From the NCBI GenBank assembly GCA_903893215.1, contig CAITLJ010000023.1:58518-122517 (forward strand): DNA of 64,000 nucleotides. Direction: 5' to 3'. The translations under genes were made by a program, and so were the position numbers. Position 1 is the first letter of the stretch, and each line of letters starts with the position of its first letter. The notes under the pieces were generated by a model that saw nothing but the letters and a program-made list of their open reading frames with translations, made no database searches and was not told the DNA's origin. This DNA is from an uncultured Ferrovum sp. (lineage in GTDB: Bacteria; Pseudomonadota; Gammaproteobacteria; Burkholderiales; Ferrovaceae). Positions 50,116 to 58,649 of this stretch are shown here, piece after piece.

Positions 50116-52242
50116 ATGAACAACAGAGTCACGGCGGCCCAGGATGGGGTGTTGCGTGCGCTGAAGGAGCGCGACGGCGAACCGGGCGGCGTGTTGCGGC
50201 CGATCATTCCCGACGTTATCGAACGGTCTTGGAACCGCTGTGTGCAGCGCGGACTTTCGCTGGGCGGCAGCCGGGATCCGCAACGGCTGAGCGCGCGCGA
50301 ACTGCGCGAACGCGGTGAACGCTTCGAACGCCTGGTTGGCGGGGCAGCGCCCATCATGCACAACCTGTCGCGCCAGATTGCCAACACCCGCAGCATGGTC
50401 TTGCTGAGTGACCCGGAAGGCTTGATCCTGCACTCAGTGGGCGACGATGACTTCATCAGCCGTGCCGAGCGGGTTGCGCTCCAGCCCGGCGTCAGCTGGG
50501 ACGAAGCGTCCAAGGGCACCAATGCGATCGGCACCGCAGCCGTTGAACGCAAGGCCGTTCTGGTGCATGCCAACGAGCACTATATGGAGCGTAACCAGTT
50601 CCTGACCTGCTCGGCCTCGCCGATCTTTGACGGCTTTGGCGACCTGGCCGGCGTGCTCGACATCTCAGGCGATTACCGTTCCTATCAGGACCATACGCTG
50701 GCACTGGTGCGGCTGGGCGCACAAATGATCGAGGAGCGCCTGTTTGAAGAAGCAGCGCATGGCCATCATGTGGTGCATTTTCACCCCCAACGGGCTTACC
50801 TGTTCAGCCTTGCGGAGGGCCGCGCTGCCTTCAACGACGAAGGCACATTGATCGCGCTCAACCAGGCCGGCCGGGAGTTGCTGACCGCCCCCGCCTGTGG
50901 CGAGGGATTCGAGCGCCTGTTTGGCTTTCCCTTCGAGCAGGCGCTCGCGCGCTCCCGCCTGGCTGGCAGTGCCGTGCTTGCGTGCCAGTTGCCGCGCGGC
51001 ATGCCCGTGGCGCTGGCGATCAGTGCTTCAGCGCCACTGCGAGGACTGACGGTCGCCAATCCCGCACGGATGACCTCACTTTCGGCACCTGACCGGCCGG
51101 CGCGGGATCAGTTGCTGGTCCGCGGAGAGCGGCCAAACCGGCCATCATCACAAACGCCGCCTTCTCCACAGGAGATCGGCAGTCATGACGCGCGTATGGC
51201 GCAGGCCGTGGCGCGGGCGCGCAAGGTGATCCTTGCCGGTATTCCCCTGCTCATCCAGGGAGAATCTGGCACCGGCAAGGAATGGCTGGCACGCTCACTG
51301 CACGAGCATGGTCCGCGTGCGGCGTGCAATTTTGTGGCTGTGAACTGCGCCGCCATTCCGGATGCGCTGATCGAGTCCGAACTGTTTGGCTACGAGGAAG
51401 GCGCATTTACGGGGGCCCGCCGACGCGGCTCACCCGGCCGCATCCGCGAGGCGGATGGGGGCACGCTGTTTCTGGATGAGATCGGTGACATGCCGCTTAG
51501 CCTGCAAGCCAGGCTGCTGCGCGTGCTGCAGGATCGCGCCGTTACACCGCTGGGCAGCGGCCGCAGTTTTCCGGTCGATATCAACGTGGTGTGTGCCACA
51601 CACCGCAAGCTGCGCGAACTGGTCAGCAGCGGCCATTTTCGCGAGGACCTGTATTACCGGCTGAACGGGTTCACGGTGGGCCTGCCCGCCTTGCGCGAAC
51701 GTCTCGACCTTCCGCAATTGGTGCAGGCACTGCTGGCGAGCGAGTCACCCGGCCACCTGGAAGTGCATGTCACCAGCCAGGCCATGGCGCTGTTCACCCG
51801 CCACCCATGGCCGGGCAACATTCGTCAGTTGCGTAATGTGTTGCGCACCGGGATGGCGCTGATGGATGACGACGGCTTGCTGGATGTGGATTGTCTGGCG
51901 GAGGATTTTCTTGACGAGGCCCGGGCAGTGGTACGCCACCCGGGCGTTCATGGAGGCAGTTTGGCAGCCGGTACCGGACCTACGACGGACTGGGGCGCAG
52001 CGGCATTGGCGCGGGGCGTCGACGATGCCGCGCTGTCAACTGCATCGGTGTCGACGGCTATGCCTGGAGCGGATCCGGAAGACTTGCCACCCAGCCTGCA
52101 GCTGACTGAATGGCGCACCATGCAGGAAGCATTGCGTCGCAACGATGGCAACGTGTCGGCTGCGGCACGCGCCCTCGGCATCAGTCGCAATCGGCTGTAC
52201 CGACGTTTGCGGCAGTTCGGCGAGGCAGACGGCGCGCGCTGA
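50116..52242 (+). CDS. AcoR-like sigma54-dependent transcriptional activator (GAF-AAA+-Fis HTH)
   Basis: This 708-residue regulator has an N-terminal sensing region typical of AcoR/DhaR activators, including [15 protein letters not shown] and a GAF domain ([21 protein letters not shown]). A PAS-like segment follows, then a sigma54 AAA+ domain with GESGTGKE (~382-389), GAFTGA (~430) and LFLDEIGDM, and a C-terminal Fis-type helix-turn-helix ([20 protein letters not shown]). The family controls use of acetoin, alcohols and glycols. It converges on the end of the xox operon and is probably its activator, although I found no clear -24/-12 site upstream of xoxF. Confidence 0.85.
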   Translation: MNNRVTAAQDGVLRALKERDGEPGGVLRPIIPDVIERSWNRCVQRGLSLGGSRDPQRLSARELRERGERFERLVGGAAPIMHNLSRQIANTRSMVLLSDPEGLILHSVGDDDFISRAERVALQPGVSWDEASKGTNAIGTAAVERKAVLVHANEHYMERNQFLTCSASPIFDGFGDLAGVLDISGDYRSYQDHTLALVRLGAQMIEERLFEEAAHGHHVVHFHPQRAYLFSLAEGRAAFNDEGTLIALNQAGRELLTAPACGEGFERLFGFPFEQALARSRLAGSAVLACQLPRGMPVALAISASAPLRGLTVANPARMTSLSAPDRPARDQLLVRGERPNRPSSQTPPSPQEIGSHDARMAQAVARARKVILAGIPLLIQGESGTGKEWLARSLHEHGPRAACNFVAVNCAAIPDALIESELFGYEEGAFTGARRRGSPGRIREADGGTLFLDEIGDMPLSLQARLLRVLQDRAVTPLGSGRSFPVDINVVCATHRKLRELVSSGHFREDLYYRLNGFTVGLPALRERLDLPQLVQALLASESPGHLEVHVTSQAMALFTRHPWPGNIRQLRNVLRTGMALMDDDGLLDVDCLAEDFLDEARAVVRHPGVHGGSLAAGTGPTTDWGAAALARGVDDAALSTASVSTAMPGADPEDLPPSLQLTEWRTMQEALRRNDGNVSAAARALGISRNRLYRRLRQFGEADGAR

Positions 52243-52340
52243 CCATAATCAGCGGTAGCGGCCACGCGCTGGAAACCTGCGAGAACTCCGGGTTGGTCAG
52301 GCCAGCAGCGGCCTGGGTGCCGGCCTGACCGCCGTATGGA

Positions 52341-52703
52341 TCACTTCAAAAAACACGCATCCTTCGAGGCAGCGATCGCTTGCTTGTATTGCGTGTTCAG
52401 ACGTTTGCCCATCGGGGTGTCGCGCACCACGTTGCCCCGTTCGCCGGAGATAGTGAAGGCCTTCGCTGCAGTGGTCATGTCCACGTATTCATCCAGCGTG
52501 TAATGCGCTGCCAACTGGTCAATCACGCACGAGCACTTGTGCACCATCTCGAAACGTCCCTTGTCGGGATAGTCGGCCATGCACTCCTCAACAAACTGCA
52601 CGCGTTCGGCCGTAGGGTAGTCGTTGCCCTCGGCATGAACAGTCAGAGGGGATGACAGGCTGAGCGCAAGGGCCATGGCTGGCAGCACTAGAAAACGTTT
52701 CAT
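52341..52703 (-). CDS. Small secreted four-cysteine protein, last gene of the xox cluster
   Basis: This 120-residue protein has a signal peptide (MKRFLVLPAMALALSLSSPLTVHA). The mature chain has four cysteines (C41, C57, C59, C117), consistent with two disulfides, in a helical, charged background (FVEECMADYPDK, MVHKCSCVIDQLAAHY). No CxxCH heme motif is present. I do not recognise the family. It overlaps the 253-residue gene by four bases (ATGA), so it is likely made with the methanol dehydrogenase accessory proteins and acts in the periplasm. Confidence 0.75.
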   Translation of the reverse strand: MKRFLVLPAMALALSLSSPLTVHAEGNDYPTAERVQFVEECMADYPDKGRFEMVHKCSCVIDQLAAHYTLDEYVDMTTAAKAFTISGERGNVVRDTPMGKRLNTQYKQAIAASKDACFLK

Positions 52704-53461
52704 TTCGACTCCGAGAGGGTAAGGGTTTCTTCGATCATGGTCTTGCCGGTGAGATTACCTTCATGCATCACTGACTTGATGCTATACACGCCGCCAGGGA
52801 CCTGGTCCGACAGCACGAAGGCATAAGTCTTATTGGCAAAGCGGGCGAAACGCGCGCGTGCAGGGTCATCCTTGTAGGGGTCGATGATGATTTCCTGGGC
52901 ATGGACGTCATGACCATTCCAGTGGATGTTGATTGGTTTGATCTCCTTGGCTTCGACCATTGCCAGACGCAGGCGCTTGCGATAGTAGTAGGGCTGACCG
53001 CCCGTGATGCGCTTCATCTCGCGTACGTCGCGTTCCAGGAAGCCCATGATCACCGGATTGCCTTTTGCCCCCTCGATGGGTGGCAACTCGGTCTTGTGAT
53101 CACCGCTGAGGAATTCCATCTTGGCGGTACGACCGTTGTCCATCTTTGGATCCACGGTGCCCACCTCCAGACTGACACGATCCTCATAGCCGGCCTCGTA
53201 AGCGCCCGTCTTGGCGAACTTGTAGGTGAGGTTGCCACCGCGCGCCGGCAGGGTTTTCAGGTGGTCGACCACAAACAATGCATTTTCCACCGCCGAGATT
53301 GGCGCGGCCGGGGCAGCATTTTCGGTGCCTGGCGGCATCGGCATGGGGTCGGTGGCGTGACCGGACGCGCTGATCAGCGCAAGCAACAGGAAGGTGAGGG
53401 GCAGGACAGGACGAATCACAACAGGCTCCGCAAGGGTGATAAAGCGCGCGTTTGAAATCAT
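52700..53461 (-). CDS. Uncharacterised secreted protein of the xox cluster
   Basis: This 253-residue protein has a hydrophobic N-terminus (VLPLTFLLLALISASGHA) likely to be a signal peptide, then a proline/alanine linker and a mostly beta-strand body (VSLEVGTVDPKMDNG, YYYRKRLRLAMVEAKEIKPINIHWNGHDVHAQEIIIDPY, YAFVLSDQVPGGVYSIKSVMHEG). It has no cysteine in the mature part and no known catalytic motif; it could be a LolA-like or chaperone-type fold, but that is a guess. Its start overlaps the protease gene and its stop overlaps the 120-residue gene, so all three form a tightly coupled set. Confidence 0.75.
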   Translation of the reverse strand: MISNARFITLAEPVVIRPVLPLTFLLLALISASGHATDPMPMPPGTENAAPAAPISAVENALFVVDHLKTLPARGGNLTYKFAKTGAYEAGYEDRVSLEVGTVDPKMDNGRTAKMEFLSGDHKTELPPIEGAKGNPVIMGFLERDVREMKRITGGQPYYYRKRLRLAMVEAKEIKPINIHWNGHDVHAQEIIIDPYKDDPARARFARFANKTYAFVLSDQVPGGVYSIKSVMHEGNLTGKTMIEETLTLSESK

Positions 53462-54489
53462 TGCGCCGGATCGCGCGCGGGTGGGACGAGATCGGCCAGT
53501 TGGGCGGCCAGCACGGGATCGAGGCGATCGAGGGTTTGCTGCGCCACATGGCGCTGCTCGGCCTGCTGATGCAAGGCGCAGAACTTGCCCAACGTGAACC
53601 AGGCTTCGGCAAGCGCTGGTTCCACCTGCGTGGCTTTGCGCAGGGCCGCGCCCGCCTCGTTTTCGTTGTGGAGCGCCATCTGGGCCTTGCCCAAGGTGAG
53701 CCAGCTTTCCGCGTTGGCAGGTTCATCCGCTGTCCAGCGCAAGCCAAGGGCTCGCAAGCCCTCCCAGTCGCGCTTCAGCTCCAGCGCAGCTGCCTGCAGG
53801 AAGAGCGGCTGACGGTCGGTCTCTTCCTGCCAGACGGGACGGGCTTCATCGAGCAGACGCAGAGGCTCGAAACCTTCCTTGCTGGCCACCCAGTTCTTGA
53901 ACCAGTCCACTGGCATCGAGTAATAACAGTCTTCGGTGCCACGCAGACGAAAGGTGAGAATACCCACCAGACGCCCCTCGCTGTCGAACAGGCCGCCGCC
54001 GCTGGCGCCGGAATTGAAGGCGGTGGAGGACTTGATGATGGGCAGGCCATGCTCAAGCTGCAGGCCGCGGACCACACCATCGGCAAACTGCAATTCATAT
54101 CCGCCGGTAAACCCCATCGCGATCACCTGGTCCCCCAGCTTGAGGCTGGTCGTGGACCCAACGTTGGCGGGGGGGCCGTCGAGCTCGGGCACGTCCAGCA
54201 TGCACAGGTCGTGATGCACGTCGGCACGCTGCAGTTTGACGTTGTGGCGCAGGCCACCGTAGAGCACGCGCACCGAGGGTGCCGGACCGGTGACATGGCA
54301 GCTGGTCACCACGCGGCCGGGCGCCACGATCACCCCGGTGCCCATGTTGTAATGGTGGTCGGGGGCAAGTGCCTCGACACGCACCGTGCTCATGGCCATG
54401 CGCATGAACGCTGCCCGGTCAAAGTCGGCGCGCGCAGTCAGGGGCACCGCCACCGCCAGCAAGGCGGCCGTCAGCAGAACACTCCTCAT
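53458..54489 (-). CDS. Secreted chymotrypsin-like serine protease with C-terminal TPR region
   Basis: This 343-residue protein has a signal peptide (MRSVLLTAALLAVAVPLTARA) and an S1-type protease domain with a plausible catalytic triad: H65 in TSCHVTG, D94 in HHDLCMLD and S163 in NSGASGGGLFD. From about residue 235 it changes to helical TPR-like repeats (WLTLGKAQMALHNENEAGAALRKATQVEP, AWFTLGKFC). It should act in the periplasm, perhaps maturing or quality-controlling cluster proteins. The frame runs to 54720, but the ATG at 54489 gives the signal peptide. It lies 58 bases after xoxJ and overlaps the 253-residue gene (ATGA). Confidence 0.85.
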   Translation of the reverse strand: MRSVLLTAALLAVAVPLTARADFDRAAFMRMAMSTVRVEALAPDHHYNMGTGVIVAPGRVVTSCHVTGPAPSVRVLYGGLRHNVKLQRADVHHDLCMLDVPELDGPPANVGSTTSLKLGDQVIAMGFTGGYELQFADGVVRGLQLEHGLPIIKSSTAFNSGASGGGLFDSEGRLVGILTFRLRGTEDCYYSMPVDWFKNWVASKEGFEPLRLLDEARPVWQEETDRQPLFLQAAALELKRDWEGLRALGLRWTADEPANAESWLTLGKAQMALHNENEAGAALRKATQVEPALAEAWFTLGKFCALHQQAEQRHVAQQTLDRLDPVLAAQLADLVPPARDPAQ

Positions 54490-54547
54490 CTTTTTATTGT
54501 CCTTGTGCTGAAGTTCAGGCCCATGGGTGCAGCACGCACCCGGCCGC

Positions 54548-55435
54548 TCAAGGCAGAAGATTGCCCTTTTCGTCCAGCAGCGGAATGCCGTAATCCTTGA
54601 GGATGGCGAACAGTTCCGCGTGGTTGCTGTCGATAAGACTTTGGAGGGTGGCCTTCCACTTTGGTTCACCGTAGCGCAAGCCCATGCCGATGGCGAAAGC
54701 GGTGGGATGTTCATCGTCAACTGCCGGCAGAGGCAGCAGGGCGAGGGGGTGCTGAGCCACTTTCTTGGCGTAGTAACCGGCCACCGGTCCCCAGACCAGG
54801 GCGGCGTCCACTTCCCCGCGGATCACCCGCTCGACGATTTCGCCGGCGTGAAAATCGGGGCGTGCGTCCATCAGCCGCAGCGGCACGGCCTGATCTTCCA
54901 GACCGTTATGCACCAGCCACTGGCTGGCGCTGGAGTCGCGGTCGTACACGGCAATGCGCAGCTTGGCCAGCGCCTCTTTCGGCTTGGACGCCAATTCTTC
55001 CACGGAGGTCAGCCCCTTGAGCGGGCCGTCCGGATTGAACACCAGCACTTCACCAGAACGGAAGTAAGGTTTTGTGACCGACATCTGGTCATTGTTGACC
55101 GGGGCCGCAATCACCACATCGCAACGAAAGTGTGCGTCGCCAGGCAACTTGAACTTGAGGGAATTACGAACGAAACCAAGCCGCTGTGGTGTGGAGTAGT
55201 ACTGCAGCGGCACGCCCAGCTTGGCGGCCAGCAGTTCGGCGATACGGTTCTCGAACCCTTCCCCTTTCAGGTTGGAGTTCGGCAGATTGTTGGGGTCCTG
55301 GCAGACCCGAAGGGCGTCGGGTTTTTCGTCCTGCGGGGCAGGTTCGGGTTCGGCAGCCTGAACGGTACTGCAGAGCAGCAAGGCCAGCACCGCTATCGTG
55401 GGGCGAAAACCTTCGGTCAACCAGGATTTGAACAT
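54548..55435 (-). CDS. xoxJ: XoxJ/MoxJ-type periplasmic substrate-binding protein of the quinoprotein system
   Basis: This 295-residue protein has a signal peptide (hydrophobic PTIAVLALLLCSTVQA) and a type II periplasmic-binding fold with LRVCQDPNNLPNSNLKGEGFENRIAELLA, the pattern of the quinoprotein dehydrogenase-associated binding proteins (MxaJ/XoxJ). These proteins are linked to activation or assembly of methanol dehydrogenase rather than to an ABC transporter, and no transporter genes are present here. The ATG at 55435 is preferred to a frame extension to 55471. It lies 52 bases after the cytochrome gene. Confidence 0.9.
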   Translation of the reverse strand: MFKSWLTEGFRPTIAVLALLLCSTVQAAEPEPAPQDEKPDALRVCQDPNNLPNSNLKGEGFENRIAELLAAKLGVPLQYYSTPQRLGFVRNSLKFKLPGDAHFRCDVVIAAPVNNDQMSVTKPYFRSGEVLVFNPDGPLKGLTSVEELASKPKEALAKLRIAVYDRDSSASQWLVHNGLEDQAVPLRLMDARPDFHAGEIVERVIRGEVDAALVWGPVAGYYAKKVAQHPLALLPLPAVDDEHPTAFAIGMGLRYGEPKWKATLQSLIDSNHAELFAILKDYGIPLLDEKGNLLP

Positions 55436-55487
55436 GTTGAGGCTTTTTATAATGGAAACGACAAACACCACCTACGCGCCGGGCAAC

Positions 55488-55937
55488 TTACTCGGCGGGT
55501 ATCGGCACAACCTTGGACTTGGTGATGGCACCGTCGGAACGGCCCTTCAGGTAGGCATAAAGCTGGTTGATGTTGTTCATCACGGTGGGGTTTTCTTTCC
55601 ACTGCGGCATGCCTTTTTCAGGGCGGCCATTGGTGAGGGTGGTAATGAAATCATCCTTGCTGAGCACCTTCAGGCTTTCGACCAGCGAGGGTCCCACCAT
55701 GCCTTCCTGGTTGGCGCCGTGGCAACGGTCGCATGCAGCGCTGCGCCAGGTGCGGAATCCGGTCAGGGTGTACTCGTCGACCTTGTTGCCATCCACCACC
55801 TTGTAAGGCTTGCCGTCCGGGTTGACCGGCGCGGCCACCGGCGCGGCAGGCGCGGCAGCTTCCTGGGCCACGGCGACGGCCGAACCTGCCAGCGCACAGG
55901 CGATCAGGACAGTGTGAACAAAATGATTGCGTAACAT
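55488..55937 (-). CDS. xoxG: Periplasmic cytochrome c, electron acceptor of XoxF
   Basis: This 149-residue protein has a signal peptide (hydrophobic HTVLIACALAGSAVAVAQ), an alanine/proline linker and one class I cytochrome c domain with heme motif CDRCH (C69, C72, H73) and a methionine likely to be the sixth ligand in GRPEKGMPQW. It sits between xoxF and xoxJ, the normal place of XoxG, which takes electrons from the reduced PQQ. The ATG at 55937 gives the signal peptide; an in-frame ATG at 56045 does not. Confidence 0.9.
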   Translation of the reverse strand: MLRNHFVHTVLIACALAGSAVAVAQEAAAPAAPVAAPVNPDGKPYKVVDGNKVDEYTLTGFRTWRSAACDRCHGANQEGMVGPSLVESLKVLSKDDFITTLTNGRPEKGMPQWKENPTVMNNINQLYAYLKGRSDGAITKSKVVPIPAE

Positions 55938-56092
55938 GATGCAACTCCTGAATGAGTGTTTGTATGAAGGGTCCGATGCGTGGTCGGTTCCCTGTGCCAG
56001 AAATTTTTTGGGGTGCTTCGAGTGCGGGGTACTGCCCGATTTCACCGGTCAGGTTGCGCCTGAACAGGTATCCACCGGCCTGAATACGACAA

Positions 56093-56123
56093 ATGGCACC
56101 CCGGTATAACGCTGGGGTGCCAT
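56093..56123 (-). terminator. Hairpin between xoxF and xoxG
   Basis: The arms ATGGCACCCC (56093-56102) and GGGGTGCCAT (56114-56123) form a perfect ten-base stem with an 11-base loop, 62 bases after the xoxF stop. On the minus strand it is followed by only a short TTTG, so it may be a weak terminator or an RNA-stabilising structure that keeps xoxF expression above that of the downstream genes. Confidence 0.65.
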
Positions 56124-56184
56124 CTGACGTTTACTGCCAGACGAAGTACGACGCGATATTCAGCGCCATCCCTCGCCCGTCAAC

Positions 56185-58008
56185 TTACTTGTTGCCGGGC
56201 AGGGCGAACACGGTCAGCGAGCCGCCGAGTTCGGTGTACTTGTTCAGTTCACGGTAGCCACCCACAGCGCCCAGGCCGTCGGTGTCCTTGTCCAGGCCAG
56301 CAGCCATGCCGATACCGGCCCAGCCACCAATGCCCGAGTACACGCCGACGTACTGCTTGCCCTTGTGTTCGTAGGTGAACACGTTGCCGATGATGCCGGA
56401 CGGGGTCTTGAACTTCCACAGTTCCTTACCCGTCTTCTGATCCACAGCCTTCAGGTAGCCTTCCAGCGTACCGTAGAAAGCCAGACCACCCTTGGTGGTC
56501 AGGGCGCCGGACCAGACCGAGAACTTCTCGGGCTTGGACCATTCGATCTTGCCCGTACCGGCGTTCCAGGCGATGAAGTTACCCATCGTGCCATCCTTCT
56601 GGCTGGCGCTGGAGCTGGGGGCCGGGAACATCGACAGGGTTGCGCCGACGTACGGCGAACCTGCGGTGTACTCAACCTTGAACGGCTCGTAGTCCATGCA
56701 GACGTGGTTGGTCGGCACATAGAACAGCTTGGTGTCGGGGCTGAACGACGCCGGCTGCTCGTCCTTCGAACCCAGGGCGGCCGGGCAGATGCCCTTGCTG
56801 TTCACGTCCGGACCGTTCTTGGCGGTGGAGTACTTGGCAACCACTTGCGGACGACCGGTCTTCATGTCGACGTGGGTGGCCCAGTTCACGGCCGGGTCAT
56901 ACTTTTCGGCAACCAGCAGGGCGCCGTTGGTACGATCCAGGGTGTAACCGAAGCCGTTACGGTCAAAGTGGACCAAGGCCTTGGTTGCCTTGCCCTTGAC
57001 GTTGATGTCGGCCAGGATCATTTCGTTGATGCCGTCGAAATCCCACTCGTCGTACGGGGTCATCTGGTAAACCCAGTTCACCTTGCCGGTATCGACATCA
57101 CGCGACCAGATCGACATCGACCACTTGTTGTCGCCCGGGCGCTGAGCCGGGTTCCAGGTGGACGGGTTACCCGAGCCGTAGAACACCGAGTTCAGCTGGG
57201 GGTCATACGAATACCAGCCCCAGGTCGTGCCGCCACCGATCTTCCACTGGTCGCCCTTCCAGGTCTTCAGGGAGGAATCCTTGCCGACCGGAGCCACGGC
57301 GCCGTCGGTCCAGGTGGTGGACTTGGCGGGATCCATCAGCATTTCTTCATCGGGACCCACCGAGTAGCCCTTCCAGGACTGCTTGCCGGTGTTGATGTCG
57401 TAAGCAGCGATGAAGCCGCGCACGCCCCACTCACCACCAGAAATACCGGTCAGGACCTTGTCCTTGAACACGTGAGGAGCCGAGCTGTTCACGGCGCCCA
57501 GCTTCGGATCACCGTTCTTGACGGACCAGATCACCTTACCGCTCTTGGCGTCGAGGGCGACCAGGTTGGTATCAGCCTGCTGCAGGAAAACCTTGCCTTC
57601 GGCGTAAGCCAGACCACGGTTGACGGTGTCGCAGCACATCTGCGGCACAACCGACGGGTCCTGCTTCGGCTCGTACTTCCAGACGATCTTCAGATCGTTC
57701 AGGTCGTAGGCCCACACCTTGTTGGGGAAGGGGCTGTGAATGTACATCATGTCGCCAACCACCAGCGGCGAGCCTTCGTGGCCGCGCAGCACGCCGGTAG
57801 AGAAGGTCCATGCCACTTGCAGGTCCTTGACGTTGGCAGTGTTGACCTGGGCCAGTTCGCTGTAGCGATGGTTTGCGAAATCGCCAGCCTGGGCAGCCCA
57901 GTTCTTGGCATCTTTCATCTTGCTGGCGAGATCGGCGTTGGCTTGCGAGGCCACCGGAGCGGCGAGGGCAACACCAACCATCAGCATCGTAATGCGATTC
58001 AGCTTCAT
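56185..58008 (-). CDS. xoxF: Lanthanide-dependent PQQ methanol dehydrogenase XoxF
   Basis: This 607-residue periplasmic quinoprotein has a signal peptide (ending QANA) and the eight-bladed tryptophan-docking propeller. The vicinal disulfide is C125-C126 in [11 protein letters not shown]. In YDEWDFDG the catalytic aspartate (D323) is followed two residues later by D325, the extra aspartate that coordinates a lanthanide and separates XoxF from calcium-dependent MxaF, which has alanine there. It oxidises methanol to formaldehyde or formate. A strong AGGAGG ribosome binding site (58013-58018) precedes the ATG. No mxaI is present. It leads the six-gene xox unit. Confidence 0.97.
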   Translation of the reverse strand: MKLNRITMLMVGVALAAPVASQANADLASKMKDAKNWAAQAGDFANHRYSELAQVNTANVKDLQVAWTFSTGVLRGHEGSPLVVGDMMYIHSPFPNKVWAYDLNDLKIVWKYEPKQDPSVVPQMCCDTVNRGLAYAEGKVFLQQADTNLVALDAKSGKVIWSVKNGDPKLGAVNSSAPHVFKDKVLTGISGGEWGVRGFIAAYDINTGKQSWKGYSVGPDEEMLMDPAKSTTWTDGAVAPVGKDSSLKTWKGDQWKIGGGTTWGWYSYDPQLNSVFYGSGNPSTWNPAQRPGDNKWSMSIWSRDVDTGKVNWVYQMTPYDEWDFDGINEMILADINVKGKATKALVHFDRNGFGYTLDRTNGALLVAEKYDPAVNWATHVDMKTGRPQVVAKYSTAKNGPDVNSKGICPAALGSKDEQPASFSPDTKLFYVPTNHVCMDYEPFKVEYTAGSPYVGATLSMFPAPSSSASQKDGTMGNFIAWNAGTGKIEWSKPEKFSVWSGALTTKGGLAFYGTLEGYLKAVDQKTGKELWKFKTPSGIIGNVFTYEHKGKQYVGVYSGIGGWAGIGMAAGLDKDTDGLGAVGGYRELNKYTELGGSLTVFALPGNK

Positions 58009-58065
58009 ACAACCTCCTAATGTGGACTTTCCGGGCCTGCACCGGGGTTATTCCCGACCGGCCAT

Positions 58066-58086
58066 AGCGACTAAAAAATCGTCGCT
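58066..58086 (-). promoter_or_regulatory. Dyad upstream of xoxF
   Basis: AGCGAC and GTCGCT are perfect six-base arms separated by nine AT-rich bases, 58 bases upstream of the xoxF ATG. It could be an activator or repressor site, or a 5' leader hairpin if transcription starts upstream. Confidence 0.4.
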
Positions 58087-58567
58087 TCAGAGTATCTGCA
58101 CCCGTCCGCTTTCTGTTCTTGTCAGCTTCTTGTGGCGTCGGACGTTGGCAATTGGTTTCATTGCTTTGATCAGGCGGTCTTGCAGAACCGAGGATTCAGG
58201 TCGGCTCCAACCACCCGCGGTCTATGCCGCGTTCCCCAGGGGGGAGATGACGTAATTGCGATGTAACGCGGCTGATCATACACCCCGAAATTGCCGTGTC
58301 AACGCGTACAAAGTGAATTTCCGGATATTTTTCGTGACGCAGCGCAACATGAAAAGCCCTTGGCAGGCAGGGGTTTGCAGCACAAGTGTGGCAAGGCACT
58401 GAAGAAACAATTCCTCTATAGGAATTTTTTGCACATATAAGTCATAGTCGTGAACCACTTAGCCAATTGTTATAGTCAACGCGGAATTTTGATGACTGAC
58501 GTTCATCAAGACAGGCCAAAGGGTCGCGGCCCGCTGGAGGATAGGGCCGGCCAACGCCACACGAAAC

Positions 58568-58595
58568 AACGGCCGCCCCTCAGGACGGCCGTTTT
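58568..58595 (-). terminator. Hairpin downstream of metH
   Basis: AACGGCCG (58568-58575) and CGGCCGTT (58586-58593) form an eight-base stem with a ten-base loop, 57 bases after the metH stop. It is flanked by an A-rich side and TTTT, so it could stop transcription from either direction. The minus-strand T tract is interrupted. Confidence 0.6.
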
Positions 58596-58649
58596 GCAGC
58601 AGGGCCGACCGTTGCCACGACGGCCGGCGGCACGGGTCAGCCCGGCCCC

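Larger units (their letters stand above)
58009..58649. other. Intergenic control region between metH and xoxF
   Basis: This 641-base stretch holds no convincing gene; a 72-residue frame at 58450-58668 has no family features. It contains a dyad AGCGAC-N9-GTCGCT (58066-58086) 58 bases upstream of the xoxF start, a dyad AATTCC-N6-GGAATT (58409-58426) followed by T residues, and the metH-side hairpin at 58568-58593. It is AT-richer than its surroundings around 58300-58500. I searched for a sigma54 -24/-12 pair facing xoxF and saw none that was convincing. Confidence 0.5.

Noticed and set aside
56365..58020. 551-residue plus-strand open frame opposite xoxF
   Set aside because: It covers the same bases as xoxF and shows no domain or signal; a shadow frame.
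58252..58300. Sigma54 promoter for xoxF on the minus strand
   Set aside because: One GG-N10-GC spacing is found here, but the surrounding bases do not fit TGGCACG-N4-TTGC.
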